A DNA stretch of 64,000 nucleotides from the NCBI GenBank assembly GCA_963835375.1, contig CAWIGB010000032.1:1-64000 (forward strand), read 5' to 3'. Shown piece by piece: positions 53,005 through 63,478 of this stretch. The position numbers and the translations under genes were made by a program. The DNA comes from Salinisphaera sp963835375 (GTDB lineage Bacteria; Pseudomonadota; Gammaproteobacteria; Nevskiales; Salinisphaeraceae). Positions within the stretch are counted from its first letter, which is position 1, and every line of letters starts with the position of its first letter. Below the pieces are notes generated by a model, which was not told where the DNA came from, did not search any database, and saw only the letters and a program-made list of their open reading frames with translations.

Positions 53005-54471
53005 TCAGCTCTCCTGGTTGCTCCCGCCGGGTGGCACGCGCAGCACCTGGCCCACGTGCAGCGTTGAGGAATCGAGAGAATTCGCGGCTTTCAGCGTAGC
53101 CACGCTCTCGTTGTGCGCGGCAGCGATCGAATACAGCGTATCGCCGGATTGCACGCGATAACGCGCCGGACGGGAGTTCGACGCCGTCGCGAGGCCCGGC
53201 ACGATCAGCCGCTGGCCGGGCTCGATATCGCGGCTGGCCAGATCGTTGATCGCCATCAGCAACGCGCTCGTGACACCTGCGCGTTTTGCCAGACCGGGCA
53301 AGGTATCGCCGTTGCGCACGATGTAGACCTCGGGCGACTGGGTCGACGGATGCATGGGCGGGTTATGCTTCAGATAACCGACGATGCCGCGATAGATCGC
53401 GTCCGCGAGCTGCGCCCTGAAGGCGTGCCCGTGCAGTTTTTTCGCCTGCGCCGGATTGGTCAGGAAGGCGGTTTCGCACAGCACCGATGCCACCATCGGA
53501 TCGCGCAGCACCTCGAAATTCGCCCGTTGCGGCTTGCCGTGGTAGAGCGGCTCGACCTGGCCGAACTGTTGGATGATGCGCCGGGCGAGCCGGTCGGCGG
53601 CATCGATCGACTGACTCTGGAACATCTGCGTGAGCACCGTATTCAGCGTCATGTCGTCGCTGGAGAATCGCACCCCGGCGACCTCGCGATCGTGACTGTT
53701 CTCGAAGTGCGCCAGCTGGGCGGCCTCGGCGTTGCTCGCGCCGTGCTCGGACAGTTCGTAGCAGGTGCCGCCATCGACCTGCGGATGGCCCGGCGACGCG
53801 TTGGCGTGAATCGAGACGAACACGTCCGCGTGCTTGCGCTGCGCAATGGCGACACGGTCGGCCAGGGTGACGAAATGATCGCCGTGGCGGGTAAGCACCG
53901 GCTGGATGCCGGGCGTATCCGCCAGCCTGGCGTACACCATGCGGCCGATCGCCAGCGTGATCGTCTTCTCGCGCAGCCCGTTCGGGCCGGACGTGCCGGG
54001 ATCCTTGCCACCATGACCGGGATCGATCACTACGACGAGCGGCGACTGCGTGGACGCGGCATGTGCAAGCCGCGCCGGCCCGGCTGGGCCGTTGTCGAAG
54101 CGCGCGACCAGACGGTGCCCCCGACGCTCGACGCCGACGAAGTGCGTACCGGGCGTCAGATCGAAAACCGCGCGCAGCGTGTGGTGGTCATGACGCCCCC
54201 AACGGACACCGCGAATCGCGCCGCGCCCCTTCGCGGTCACGCCGTGCGCCCGGCGGGTCTTGTTCAGGTCGATCACGGCGCGCACCGGCGAACTGAGCAC
54301 GAAGTCGCTGAACGACGGCACGCGGGAAAAAGTCAGCACGACGCGGGTGTGCGATCCGTTGCGGCGTATGCGTACGTGTTGCAGCGTAGCCGGCGCCGCC
54401 GCAACGGCAGCGGCCGCCCACAGCAGTGCCCACCCCAGAAACGCGTAGCGATAAAACACAAGCCGATTCAC
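53005..54471 (-). CDS. N-acetylmuramoyl-L-alanine amidase, AMIN-Amidase_3-2xLysM
   Basis: 488 residues, intact. Signal peptide at residues 1-25 (hydrophobic, ending VAAAP). AMIN domain about 28-130; catalytic Amidase_3 about 145-370 with VVVIDPGHGGKDPGTSG (zinc His), FVSIHANASPGHPQVDGG and CETAFLTNP; then LysM repeats YIVRNGDTLPGLAKRAGV and YRVQSGDTLYSIAAAHNES. Splits daughter-cell peptidoglycan in the periplasm (AmiB/AmiC class). A broken paralogue with one LysM is at 17710-19060. Confidence 0.95.
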   Translation of the reverse strand: MNRLVFYRYAFLGWALLWAAAAVAAAPATLQHVRIRRNGSHTRVVLTFSRVPSFSDFVLSSPVRAVIDLNKTRRAHGVTAKGRGAIRGVRWGRHDHHTLRAVFDLTPGTHFVGVERRGHRLVARFDNGPAGPARLAHAASTQSPLVVVIDPGHGGKDPGTSGPNGLREKTITLAIGRMVYARLADTPGIQPVLTRHGDHFVTLADRVAIAQRKHADVFVSIHANASPGHPQVDGGTCYELSEHGASNAEAAQLAHFENSHDREVAGVRFSSDDMTLNTVLTQMFQSQSIDAADRLARRIIQQFGQVEPLYHGKPQRANFEVLRDPMVASVLCETAFLTNPAQAKKLHGHAFRAQLADAIYRGIVGYLKHNPPMHPSTQSPEVYIVRNGDTLPGLAKRAGVTSALLMAINDLASRDIEPGQRLIVPGLATASNSRPARYRVQSGDTLYSIAAAHNESVATLKAANSLDSSTLHVGQVLRVPPGGSNQES

Positions 54472-54610
54472 GATGCCCTTCGTTGCAGGCCGGTCGGGCC
54501 ATCGGCCGCGTCCGGCGGATCATGCGCTCCATGGTCGAACCGTAGGGAGCGATGTATTTTCGTGCGTACCGCCATCGCTCCCAGCCCTGGCGAAGGATAT
54601 AACATCCAAC

Positions 54611-54629
54611 TGGTTGACAATATCAACCA
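54611..54629. promoter_or_regulatory. MarR-type operator 1
   Basis: TGGTTGA-CAATA-TCAACCA is a perfect 7-bp dyad 39 bases before the MarR-type gene and contains a TTGACA hexamer that could be a -35 box. Confidence 0.75.
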
Positions 54630-54641
54630 GGGCATCGAGCA

Positions 54642-54662
54642 TTGGTTGACATTCTCAACCAA
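54642..54662. promoter_or_regulatory. MarR-type operator 2
   Basis: TTGGTTGA-CATTC-TCAACCAA is a perfect 8-bp dyad of the same sequence as operator 1, 32 bp away centre to centre and 5 bases before the start codon. Confidence 0.78.
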
Positions 54663-54667
54663 CTGCC

Positions 54668-55864
54668 ATGCTCGCCCACTCTCCTGCCGGCGAAACGCTG
54701 CATCGCCTGCTGCATGCCTACAAGCGCGCCATGCGCGAGGGCTACGCCGCTGCCGACATTGCTCTCACGATTGGCGAGATCCGCGTGCTCAAGGGTATTG
54801 CGCACCACCGCCACGGCACGGCCCAGCACATCGCCGATCGTATGCGCCAGGACAAGGGCCGCATCGCTCGGCTGATCAAGCGGCTCGTCGCCGACGGGCT
54901 GGTCGTGCGCCAGCCGCATCCCGACGACAGCCGCAGCCAGCTGCTCGAACTCACCGAGCCCGGGCAGGAACTCGCGGACCGGATCGCGGCCATCGAAGCT
55001 CGCGCCGGCGCGCGCATGGCCGGCGGGCTGTCGGCGGCCGACCTCGCCCGTTTCACCGAACTGGCCGAAGCCATGATCGCCAATCTCGAACATTCCCAGG
55101 GACAACGCTTCATGAACCGCAGACCGCCACCGCGCACTTTCACCGTACTCGACAAGACCGAAATCACGCCCAACATGCTGCGCGTGACCCTCGGCGGCGA
55201 GGCGCATGGCCGATTTCCCGGCCGATCAGCCGAGCGCCTACGTCAAGCTGCGTTTCGCCCAGGCCCACAGCGACCGCCCGCTACTGCGCACCTACACCAT
55301 CCGCTCGCAGCGCGAGGATTCGGTCGACATCGATTTCGTGCGCCACGGCGATGGCGGCCCGGCCGCGCGCTGGGCCGAGGACGTCCAGCCGGCGAGACCA
55401 TCGACATCGGCGGCCCGGGCCCGAAGAAGCTCGTCGATCCCGCTGCCGACTGGGGATTGCTGATCGGCGACATGACCGCGCTACCGGCGATTTCCGTCAA
55501 TCTGGAAACCCTGCCGCGCGATACGCGGGGGCATGCGATCATCGAGGTGCTGCACGAAGACGACATCCAACCCCTGGACGCGCCCGAGGGCATCGACATG
55601 CGCTGGGTGATCAATCCGCATCCGGGTGAGCGCGGCAACACGCTTTACGATGCCGTCCGCGAACTGGCCTGGCAGCCTGGCGAGCCATCGGTCTGGTGTG
55701 CCTGTGAATTCTCCTGCATGCGCCAACTGCGCGCGCATCTGCACGACGAACGCGGCGTAACGCGCCAGCAGCTTTATATCTCCAGCTACTGGCAACGCGG
55801 CAGCAATGAGGACACCCACAAGCAGAACAAGTGCGCCGATAGCGAGGCCGATCAGGGCGGCTGA
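54668..55864 (+). CDS. MarR regulator joined to a siderophore-interacting (ViuB/YqjH-like) flavoprotein, frameshifted
   Basis: Residues 1-145 form a MarR domain (LTIGEIRVLKGIAHH, HGTAQHIADRMRQDKGRIARLIKRLVADGL, then the wing DDSRSQLLELTEPGQELAD). Without a stop the frame runs into a second Met (55114) and a siderophore-interacting FAD domain: RTFTVLDKTEITPNMLRVTL, then in other frames LLRTYTIRSQREDSVDIDFV, GPGPKKLVDPAADWGLLIGDMTALPA and WCACEFSCMRQLRAHL. Frame breaks occur near 55205 and 55395. Either this is a true fusion, or one base error hides an ATGA overlap at 55111-55117. The flavoprotein part probably reduces ferric siderophores. Two perfect palindromes precede it. Confidence 0.82.
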   Translation: MLAHSPAGETLHRLLHAYKRAMREGYAAADIALTIGEIRVLKGIAHHRHGTAQHIADRMRQDKGRIARLIKRLVADGLVVRQPHPDDSRSQLLELTEPGQELADRIAAIEARAGARMAGGLSAADLARFTELAEAMIANLEHSQGQRFMNRRPPPRTFTVLDKTEITPNMLRVTLGGEAHGRFPGRSAERLRQAAFRPGPQRPPATAHLHHPLAARGFGRHRFRAPRRWRPGRALGRGRPAGETIDIGGPGPKKLVDPAADWGLLIGDMTALPAISVNLETLPRDTRGHAIIEVLHEDDIQPLDAPEGIDMRWVINPHPGERGNTLYDAVRELAWQPGEPSVWCACEFSCMRQLRAHLHDERGVTRQQLYISSYWQRGSNEDTHKQNKCADSEADQGG

Positions 55865-55959
55865 TCGCGCGTCCCGCCAGTCGGGCCTGTACCGTCTCGG
55901 CCTCGATCGCGTGGCCGATCGCATCGCGCACGGCCCGGACCCCCAACGCCAGAACACAA

Positions 55960-56232
55960 GCTCTCCCCCACAAGACCAAACAACACCCCCCCCACGCCGA
56001 CCCCCCCACCACACCCCAACCCTGTCTACATACAGAAATTTTCTCTTCCCCCCCCCCCCCCCCCCCCCCCTCCCTCCCCCCCTCCCCCGCCACACCCACA
56101 GTATTCCATCAACTGGTCTTATTATGCTTTCTCCCCCCCCCAACCCCCCCCCCCTTTCGTCTCCCCCCGCACCGGCCCCCCTCCAACCCATCACACCCCC
56201 CGTCCCGCCTTTCTTTTCCCCCCCTGGCCGAA
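55960..56232. other. C-rich low-complexity stretch, probable sequencing artefact
   Basis: About 270 bases dominated by C runs, including 23 consecutive C at 56048-56070, with a local AT-rich patch. Composition is unlike anything else in the window and no coding is visible. It lies between the siderophore-interacting gene and the metE terminator, where ordinary sequence resumes near 56235. Low-quality read tails are the likely source. Confidence 0.8.
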
Positions 56233-56267
56233 GCTCACCCCCAGCGCTGGCTGGGCTGAAGCGCTCG

Positions 56268-56299
56268 AAAAAAGGCCGCCCCGGCGAACCGAGACGGCC
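56268..56299 (-). terminator. Terminator of metE
   Basis: On the reverse strand GGCCGTCTCGG-TTCG-CCGGGGCGGCC forms an 11-bp stem (two G-U pairs) followed by six T, 38 bases past the metE stop. Confidence 0.88.
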
Positions 56300-56337
56300 A
56301 AGGAAGAGGCTTGCGCCTCTCCGGATGGATCGATCGA

Positions 56338-58600
56338 TCAGGCCGCCTCGGCCTGGCGCGCTCGCAACGCCGGGCGGCCGCGACCATGTTCTCCAGCGCC
56401 GGTTTGACCTCGGCCCAGCCGCGGGTCTTGAGTCCGCAGTCCGGGTTGACCCAGAGCTTGTCGGCCGGCATCACGGCCACGGCCTTCTGCAGCAGGCGAC
56501 CATTTCGTCGGCCGCTCGGAACGCGCGGGCTGTGGATATCGTAGACACCGGGGCCGATCTCGTTCGGATAGTGGAACTCCACGAAGCCTCCAGCAGTTCC
56601 ATCTGCGGAGCGGGAGGTCTCGATGGAGATGCAGTCGGCGTCCATCGCCGCGATCGACTCGATGATGTCGTTGAACTCCGAGTAGCACATATGGGTGTGG
56701 ATCTGGGTCTCGTCGCTCACGCCGCCGGCCGCTAGCCGGAAGGCCGCCGCGGCCCAGTCGAGATACTCGTCCCAGTCGGACTTGCCGCAGCGGCAGGCCT
56801 TCGCGAAAGGCCGCTTCGTCGACTGGATGCGGCCAGGCCCGCCGCTTCCAGATCGACGATTTCGTCGCGGATCGCCAGCGCGACCTGTTCACGGTTTCGG
56901 CCCGGGCTGGTCGTCGCGCACGAAGGCCCACTGCACCATGGTGACCGGGCCGGTGAGCATGCCTTTCATCGGCTTGTCGGTCCGCGACTGGGCGTATCGA
57001 CCATTTCACCGTCATCGGCTTTCGGCCGCGACACATCGCCGTAGATGATCGGCGGCTTGACGTAGCGTGAGCCATAGCACTGGACCCAGCCGAGTTGGTG
57101 AACGCATAGCCGGCCAGCTGCTCGCCGAAATACTCGACCATGTCGTTGCGCTCGGATTCGCCGTGCACCAGCACGTCGAAGCCGATGTCTTCCTGCATCG
57201 CGACGGCTTCGTCGATCTGCTGCTTCATGAAGGCATCGTAGTCGGCATCGCGCAGATCGCCTTTCTTGTGCTGCGCCCGCGCCTTGCGTACCTCCTGCGT
57301 CTGTGGAAACGAGCCGATGGTGGTGGTCGGGAACATCGGCAGCTTGAACTTGGCGCGCTGCTTACGGGCGCGCTCGGCATAAGCGGGCGTGTCGCCGGTA
57401 GTCCGCGCACGTAGGCCGGCCAGCGCGCTTCGTGACCGAAGGCGTCATGGATGCGTGAGGATTCGCGGCGAGCCGCCTGGCTTGCGCATTGGCCTCGAAC
57501 AGCGCTTGTGTCGGCATCGCCGTCGTGCGCGCGTGCCAGCGCCACGATCTCGTCAGTTTCTCCTCGGCGAAAGCCAGCCAGTCGGCCAGGCTCGGCGTCG
57601 AGCTGGTTTCGCTGCGCAGCGTCACCGGGACGTGCAGCAGCGAGCAGGAGGGGCCAACCACAGCCGGTTGGCGCCGATCGCATGTCGGCGCGAGCAGTGC
57701 CGAATCGACACGGTTGAGATCGGCCTTCCAGACATTGCGGCCGTCGATCATACCCACTGACAGATCTGCTGCGGGCAGCCGGTCGATCACGAGCTCGACC
57801 TCGCCGCCGCCACGCACGCAGTCGACATGCAGCCCGGCGACCGGCAGACTAGTGCCAGCGCCAGATTGTCGCCCAGCGTCCCGAAATAGCTGGCGACCAA
57901 GAGCTTCGACGCCGCCGCGCGAGATAGCGCGGATAGGTCTTGTCGATCACTGCGCGCCGGGCCGTCGCAGATCGAGCGCGAGAATCGGCTCGTCGATCTG
58001 CACCCATTCGACGCCGGTGCTGTCAGCCGCTCCAGAATCTCGCACATAGACCGGTATCAGTCGATCGCGCAGCGCGAACTTGTTCAAGACCGGCCGTCTT
58101 TCACTTTGCCGAGCAGAAACGTCGGCGGGCCGATCAGCACCGGCTTGGGTCGAACCCGGCATCTGTGCCTCGGTCAACTCGTCGAAGACCGGTCCCGGTC
58201 GAGTGCGAAGTGCGTATCCGGGGTGAACTCCGGCACCAGATAGTGATAGTTGGTATCGAACCACTTGGTCATCTCGCATGCATGGCTGGCGTCGTTGCCG
58301 CGTGCCAGGTCGAAGGCGACGTCGAGACGTCCATGCGCGCCGTCCCAGTCGAAGCGCTCGGGCACATGACCGAGCAGACAGGACATGTCCAGTACTTGGT
58401 CGTAGAAGGAGAAATCGTTGGACGGGATCAGATCGATGCCGGCGCGTTGCTGCTTCTCCCAGTTGCTGCGGCGCAGTTCGGCGCCCCTGGCCTCCAGACC
58501 GGCGCGATCGAGCTCGCCCTTCCAGTAGGCCTCTGTAGCCTTTTTTAGCTCACGGCGTTCGCCGATACGGGGAAAGCCAAGATTCTGGGATAGTCGTCAT
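56338..58600 (-). CDS. metE: Cobalamin-independent methionine synthase MetE, multiply frameshifted
   Basis: The span gives about 754 residues, the family length (E. coli 753). The N-terminal half reads GERRELKKATEAYWKGEL, SNDFSFYDQVLDMSCLLGHV and MTKWFDTNYHYLVPEF. The C-terminal half has TTTIGSFPQTQEVRKARAQ and the zinc ligands in HTHMCYSEFNDIIESI and NPDCGLKTRGW. At least six frame changes are needed, spread through the gene, which fits poor sequence rather than decay. Transfers a methyl from methyltetrahydrofolate-polyglutamate to homocysteine. Divergent from metR; ends with a strong terminator. Confidence 0.92.
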
Positions 58601-58720
58601 GATGGTTGCTCTGTGCTGGTCGTTCGAACCAACGCGGCCGCCAATCGACGCGCAAGTTAGGGCGGCTCAATGAAAAATAATGGTATGTTTTAATCTATAT
58701 CATTAGCTTTATTCATATCG

Positions 58721-59616
58721 ATGCATGATCAAGCGCATCCATCTCACATTCTGCGCCAGATCGAACGCCAAGGCTCGCTCACGGCGGCCGCCGGCGCGCT
58801 CAATCTGACCCAGTCGGCACTGAGCCACGCCGTCAGGAAGCTGGAAGACCCGTCCGGCGCACGCATCTGGGGCGCGAGGGCCGGCGCGTTCGGCTCACGT
58901 CTGCCGGCGAGTATCTGCTGCCCACGGCCCACCGGCCTGCTACCGCAACTCGAACGGCTGGATACGGTGCTGTCGGCTACGCGGCCGACGCGCGGCGCGC
59001 TGCGCATCGGCATGGAATGCCACCCCTGCTATCGCTGGCTGCTCAAGGTGGTCGAGCCCTATCTCGGGCAATGGCCGGGGGTGGATATCGACGTCGTCCA
59101 GGTAATTCCAGTTCGGCGGCATGGCCGCCCTGTTCAACCACGAGATCGACATCCTGGTCACGCCCGACCCGCTGGAAAAACGGGCGTGATGTTCGTGCCG
59201 GTGTTCGCCTACGAACAGGTGCTCGCGGTGGCCGCGAGTCACCGCTTGGCCGGTCGCGGCCACATCACGCCCGAAGCGCTGAGCGAGGAGGTCCTGCTGT
59301 CCTATCCGGTGGAGCCGGCGCGCCTGGACGTCTTCGCCCAGTTGCTCACGCCGGCACACATCTCGCCAGGCCGCCACAAGACGCTCGAGTCCACCGACAT
59401 CATGCTGCAGCTGGTGGCCGCCGGCCGCGGCGTTTCTGCCCTGCCGCGCTGGCTGGTCGCTGAATACGCCGCCGACTGGCGATCGTACCGTGCGGCTCGG
59501 GCCCCCAGGGATCGCCAAGCAGATCCACTTGGGGGTAAGACGCGCCAGTCGCGAGGAGCCGCCGATCGCCGGTTTCTGGGAGGCCGCCCGCGCCGGGCCG
59601 TCAGTTACACGGGGGC
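58721..59616 (+). CDS. metR: MetR, LysR-family regulator of methionine genes, frameshifted
   Basis: About 298 residues recoverable. N-terminal helix-turn-helix: GSLTAAAGALNLTQSALSHAVRKLED. Effector domain: RGALRIGMECHPCYRWLLKVV (the MetR ECH motif), then, one frame over, FQFGGMAALFNHEIDILVTP, FVPVFAYEQVLAVAASHRLAG and MLQLVAAGRGVSALPRWLVAEY, and a last piece VRLGPPGIAKQIHLGVRRAS. Breaks near 58870-58900, 59108, 59180 and 59480. Divergent from metE as in E. coli. The 3' end runs directly into the MITE-like element at 59617, so the natural stop is missing or supplied by it. Confidence 0.88.
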
Positions 59617-59857
59617 TAGGGTCTGTCACCCCTTCATGCGAGCGCCGCGTCGGAGACCGCAAATCGTGTCCGGCAGGGCGCGAGCCGGGCACCCCTAGTT
59701 AATTTGTCATGGGCGGCCCAACCCTTCGGGACATGTGCTGTTTTGCAGCAATCCAGCGTTGTAGCACGCTGGTGCAGAATGACTGCACCACGCTTATTAC
59801 GCCTAGTCTTGCCAAAAGACAGCGCTTGGCGCGGACTCACATGAAGGGTTGACAGCC
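59617..59857. mobile_element. MITE-like element, copy 2
   Basis: About 240 bp, colinear with the 27758-28041 copy: left end GGGTCTGTCACCCCTTCATG after TA, shared internal words such as CGCAAATCGTGTCCGGCA, CAGCGTTGTAGC and GCGCTTGGCGCGGACTC, and an inverted right end ATGAAGGGTTGACAG. The ends pair with a few mismatches. It lacks a transposase. It abuts the 3' end of metR. Confidence 0.75.
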
Positions 59858-59895
59858 GGGCGCCGACAGCATCACCAATCGGAACGCTGGACACA

Positions 59896-59927
59896 CAAAG
59901 ACATCGGTCGCTTCAGCGGCCGATGTC
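59896..59927 (-). terminator. Terminator of the L31 gene
   Basis: On the reverse strand GACATCGGCCGCT-GA-AGCGACCGATGTC is a 13-bp stem with one mismatch-type pair, followed by TTTGTGTG, 55 bases past the rpmE2 stop. Confidence 0.75.
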
Positions 59928-59982
59928 CAAAACACGAAACGGTCGGCGCGCCGGCACTCGGCCGACGCGAAAGAAGTCGGGC

Positions 59983-60236
59983 TTAGCCCTTCTTCTTCAT
60001 CATGCCGAAGCGGCGGTTGAAGCGCTCCACCTTGCCGGTGGTGTCCATGATGTTCTGCTTGCCGGTGTAGAACGGGTGCGTATCGCTGGTGACTTCCAGC
60101 TTGATCAGCGGATAGGTGTTGCCGTCTTCCCATTCGATGGTTTCGTTCGAATCGATGGTCGAACGGGTCAAAGGCAAACTCAATGCCATTCTTTAAAGAC
60201 GACAGGGCGGTACTGGGGGTGGATATCCTGTTTCAT
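59983..60236 (-). CDS. rpmE2: Ribosomal protein L31 type B (zinc-free paralogue), frameshifted start region
   Basis: About 85 residues. The start at 60236 reads MKQDIHPQYRPVVFK; after one or two base errors near 60170-60200 the frame resumes as LTRSTIDSNETIEWEDGN, DTHPFYTGKQ and ends RFNRRFGMMKKKG. No CxxC zinc motifs, so it is the C-minus (YkgM-like) form, which replaces zinc-bound L31 during zinc shortage and is typically under Zur. I found no Zur box just upstream, so regulation here is open. It lies 55 bases downstream of ileS on the same strand. Confidence 0.88.
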
Positions 60237-60290
60237 GATCTCTAGACCGTCGCGTTTGCGATTGGTGGAAGTTGTTCGTGTATCTCGTCG

Positions 60291-63200
60291 TTAGCGCTCG
60301 CGCGTCAACGCCATGGCCAGCTCGCTCTCGCCGACCTCGAAATCGGCACAGACATCGCCGGCCGGCGTCTCGACCGTCGCCATCGGCGCGCCAGCGTTTC
60401 GCGCGCAATCCAGTCGCCATGTCGGCGATGGCCGCCGCCAACGTATCGTTCCCGGTCGGTATCCACCGGATCGATCGGCCACGTGAAATTCCGCCTGCTT
60501 GCGCAGCCGTTGAATACGGTTGACGACTTCACGCGCCAACCCACGCTGGATCAGCGAATCGGTAAGTGTACTATCAAGTGCCACCGTAACGCCATCCTCG
60601 CGGCGACCAGCCAGCCTTCCACGCCTTCGGCGGAAACCAGCAGTCGCCCTCGCCCAGCTCGACGGCTTCGCCATCGGCGGTCACCTGAGTGCGTTATCCG
60701 CAATAAGCCTCGATCGGGCATCGCCCAGTTCGGCCACCGCGGCGGCCACCGCCTTCATCTTCTTGGCGAGCCGCTTACCGAGCTGCTTGAAGTTGGGCTT
60801 GGCGCTGCGCTTGACCAGATCGCCTTCGCCGGCCACGTATTCGATGGCATCGACGTTGACCTCGTCACGCACGATGGCTGCCACGGCCTCCACATCGGCG
60901 CGTGCCACGCCGGGCTCCTCGACCACGAGAATCGCGCCACCGGCTGGCGGACATTTCAACCCGGCTTCATTGCGCAGGGCCAGCGTGTTGGCCACGATCG
61001 CCCGCGCCAGCGCCATGCGCCGCTCGATATCGGTGTCGGTCATGGCCGGATCGGGGGTCGGGAAATCGGCCAGATGCACCGACGCCCGGGCGCCGCTCGG
61101 CTCGGTGACCTGACCATAGAGCCAGTCGGCGAAAGCGCGCGATCGGCGCCATCATCGCAGCCGTATCGCAAGACAGGTGAGCGTGGTGTGGTAGGCCGCA
61201 CGCTTGTCCGCCACCGCATCGTCACCGGCGTTGTCGTTCGCATCGGCCCGGGCGCCGGCCCAGAAGCGGTCGCGCGAGCGCCGGATGTACCAGTTCGACA
61301 GCGCATCGATGAACCGCTCCACCGCCCGCGCGGCACGCGTCGGGTTGTAGTCGTCGAGCGCGGCCGCGGCCTCGGCGGCAGTCGATTGCAGACGCGACAG
61401 AATCCAGCGATCCAGCTCGGGCCCTCGGCACGGCCGGGGCCGGCGTATCCGCGGTGAACCCGTCAATGTTGGCGTAGGTCGCGAAAAACGAATAGACTTT
61501 TCCAGCGTGCCGAACACCTGGTCCTCGACTCGCGCAGGCCGCGATCGGCGTACTTGTATTGTCCCAGGGCGGGCTGTTGGACAGCATGTACCAGCCCATC
61601 ACGTCGACGCCATGTCGTCCAGGGCCTCGAACGGGTCGACCGTGTTGCTATTTGGACATCTTCGCCGTTGGCATACAGCAACAGGCCGTTGACGATGATG
61701 TTCTTGTAGGCCGGCGAGTCCTTGATCAGCGTGCCGATGGCGTGCAGCGAGTAGAACCATCCCCCGGTCTGATCCACGCCCTTGCAGATGAAATCGGCCG
61801 GGAAGTTCGCCTCGAAAATCTCCTGTTCTCGAACGGATAGTGCCACTGGGCGAACGACATGGCGCCGAATCGAACCAGACGTCGATGATTTCCGGCACGC
61901 GCCGCATGGTGCCGCCATCGGCGGCGGTCCAGGTGATTTGGTCGACCTGCGGCTTGTGCAGATCGAGGCTGTCGTCGTCCGGTACCTGATCGCCCGCATA
62001 TTCCCGCAGCTCGGCAATCGAACCGATGACGACGATGTCGTCAGGGACGTTAACGTTGACCAGATCGGCAGCGGCGTACCCAGTAACGATGCCGGGACAG
62101 CGCCCAGTCGAGGTTGTTGGCCAGCCAGTCGCCGAAGCGGCGGGTGCCCACATGCGGCGGATGCCAGTGAATCCGGTTGTTGTACTCGACCAGCTTGTCC
62201 TTGTGCTGCTGGGTCCACGAACCAGGACTCGACCGGGTAATTCATCAAGGGCGTGCCCTTGGCCAGTCGTGCGGGTAGTTATGCACCGTGACCTGTTGCG
62301 AGAACAGCAGGCCGCGCTCTTTCAGATCGCGCGCGATCGGCTTGTCGGATCCTTGAATCACAGCCCGCCGACCAGCGGGAAATCGGCACGGAAATGGCCG
62401 TCGCGCTCGATCGGGTTGAACACCGGCATGCCGTATTCGCTAGTCACCCGGAAGTCGTCGGCGCCGAACGCCGGGGGTTGGTGGGCAATGCCGGTGCCGT
62501 CGTCGGTGGTGATGAATCGGCCGCGATCACGCGCCAGGCGTGGTCCGCTTCGGGGTGATCGGCAAAGCAGTCGTACGGCGGCTTGTAGCGCTTGCCGATC
62601 AGCCGTCGGCGCCGAACTCTCGAGAATCTCGGCGTTGTCGCCCAGCGTAGCCGCCACGCAATCCTTCGCAACGATATAGACCGCGCCGTCCTCGGCGCGT
62701 GCCTTGGAGTATCGATGCCCGGACCGACCGCCACCGCCACGTTGGACGGCATGGTCCACGGCTGGTGGTCTAGTGCAAGCTACCGCCACCTCCGGTTCGT
62801 CCTCCAGGCAGAAATGTCTCTGATTGATCCAGCGGACCCTGCATTTTCCTTGTAGCCTAGTATCTTACCTCGTGCGAGGACAGCACCGTGCCGGAGCCCG
62901 GCGAATACCAGTGAATCTTGTGGCCTTTGTAGAGCAGCCCCTTCTCGTGCAGCTGCTTGAGCAGCCACCAGACTGATTTGATGTATTGGTTGGAGAAGGT
63001 GACGTACGGCGCATCTGAAGACTCCACCCAGTAGCTGATCCGGCGAGTGAGTTCGTCCCTACTGTTTCTTGTAGCGCAGCACCGACTCGCGAGGATGCGG
63101 CGTTGCGGGCACCTGCTCCATGCCGAAGGTCTTCGATGTCCTCGCGCGATTGCAGGCCCAGCTCTTTCTCGACTTCGATCTCCACCGGCAGACCGTGCGT

Positions 63201-63478
63201 GTCCAAGCCGGCCTTCCGATCCACGCGATAGCCGCGCATGGTCTTGTAGCGACAGAACGCATCCTTGAGGGCGTGCCCGAGGACGCGGAGATGAATACCC
63301 GGCCGGCCGTTGGCCGTGGGCGGGCCTTCATAAGAGGCGAAGGTCGTGAAGGTTGGCCCAGCGTCGGGCTGGTGTTACTCTTTCGCAAAAACGTCGGCAT
63401 CGTCCCACCAGCGCCGAATTTCTGTCTCGTCACGGCCCGCAGATTCAAGGGCTTGTGCTCGGAAAACGCCGCCTTCAT
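60291..63478 (-). CDS. ileS: Isoleucyl-tRNA synthetase, eukaryotic-like type 2, multiply frameshifted
   Basis: The span gives about 1062 residues, the length of type 2 IleRS. Start ATG 63478 (MKAAFSEHKPLNLRAV). Recognisable pieces are PPTANGRPGIH-like sequence near 63300 (with several frame errors), KTMRGYRVDRKAGLDTHGLP, VEIEVEKELGLQSREDIED, YVTFSNQYIKSVWWLLKQLHE, FICKGVDQTGGWFYSLHAIG, KMSK followed by NTVDPFEALDD near 61640, WYIRRSRDRFW and the C-terminal SLIQRGLAREVVNRIQRLRK. Ten or more frame changes occur; as an essential gene it must be intact in life. Type 2 enzymes are often insensitive to mupirocin (family knowledge). Confidence 0.92.

Noticed and set aside
58601..58720. MetR binding site between metE and metR
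   Set aside because: No convincing TGAA-N5-TTCA palindrome could be found, although the gap is AT-rich and a site is expected.
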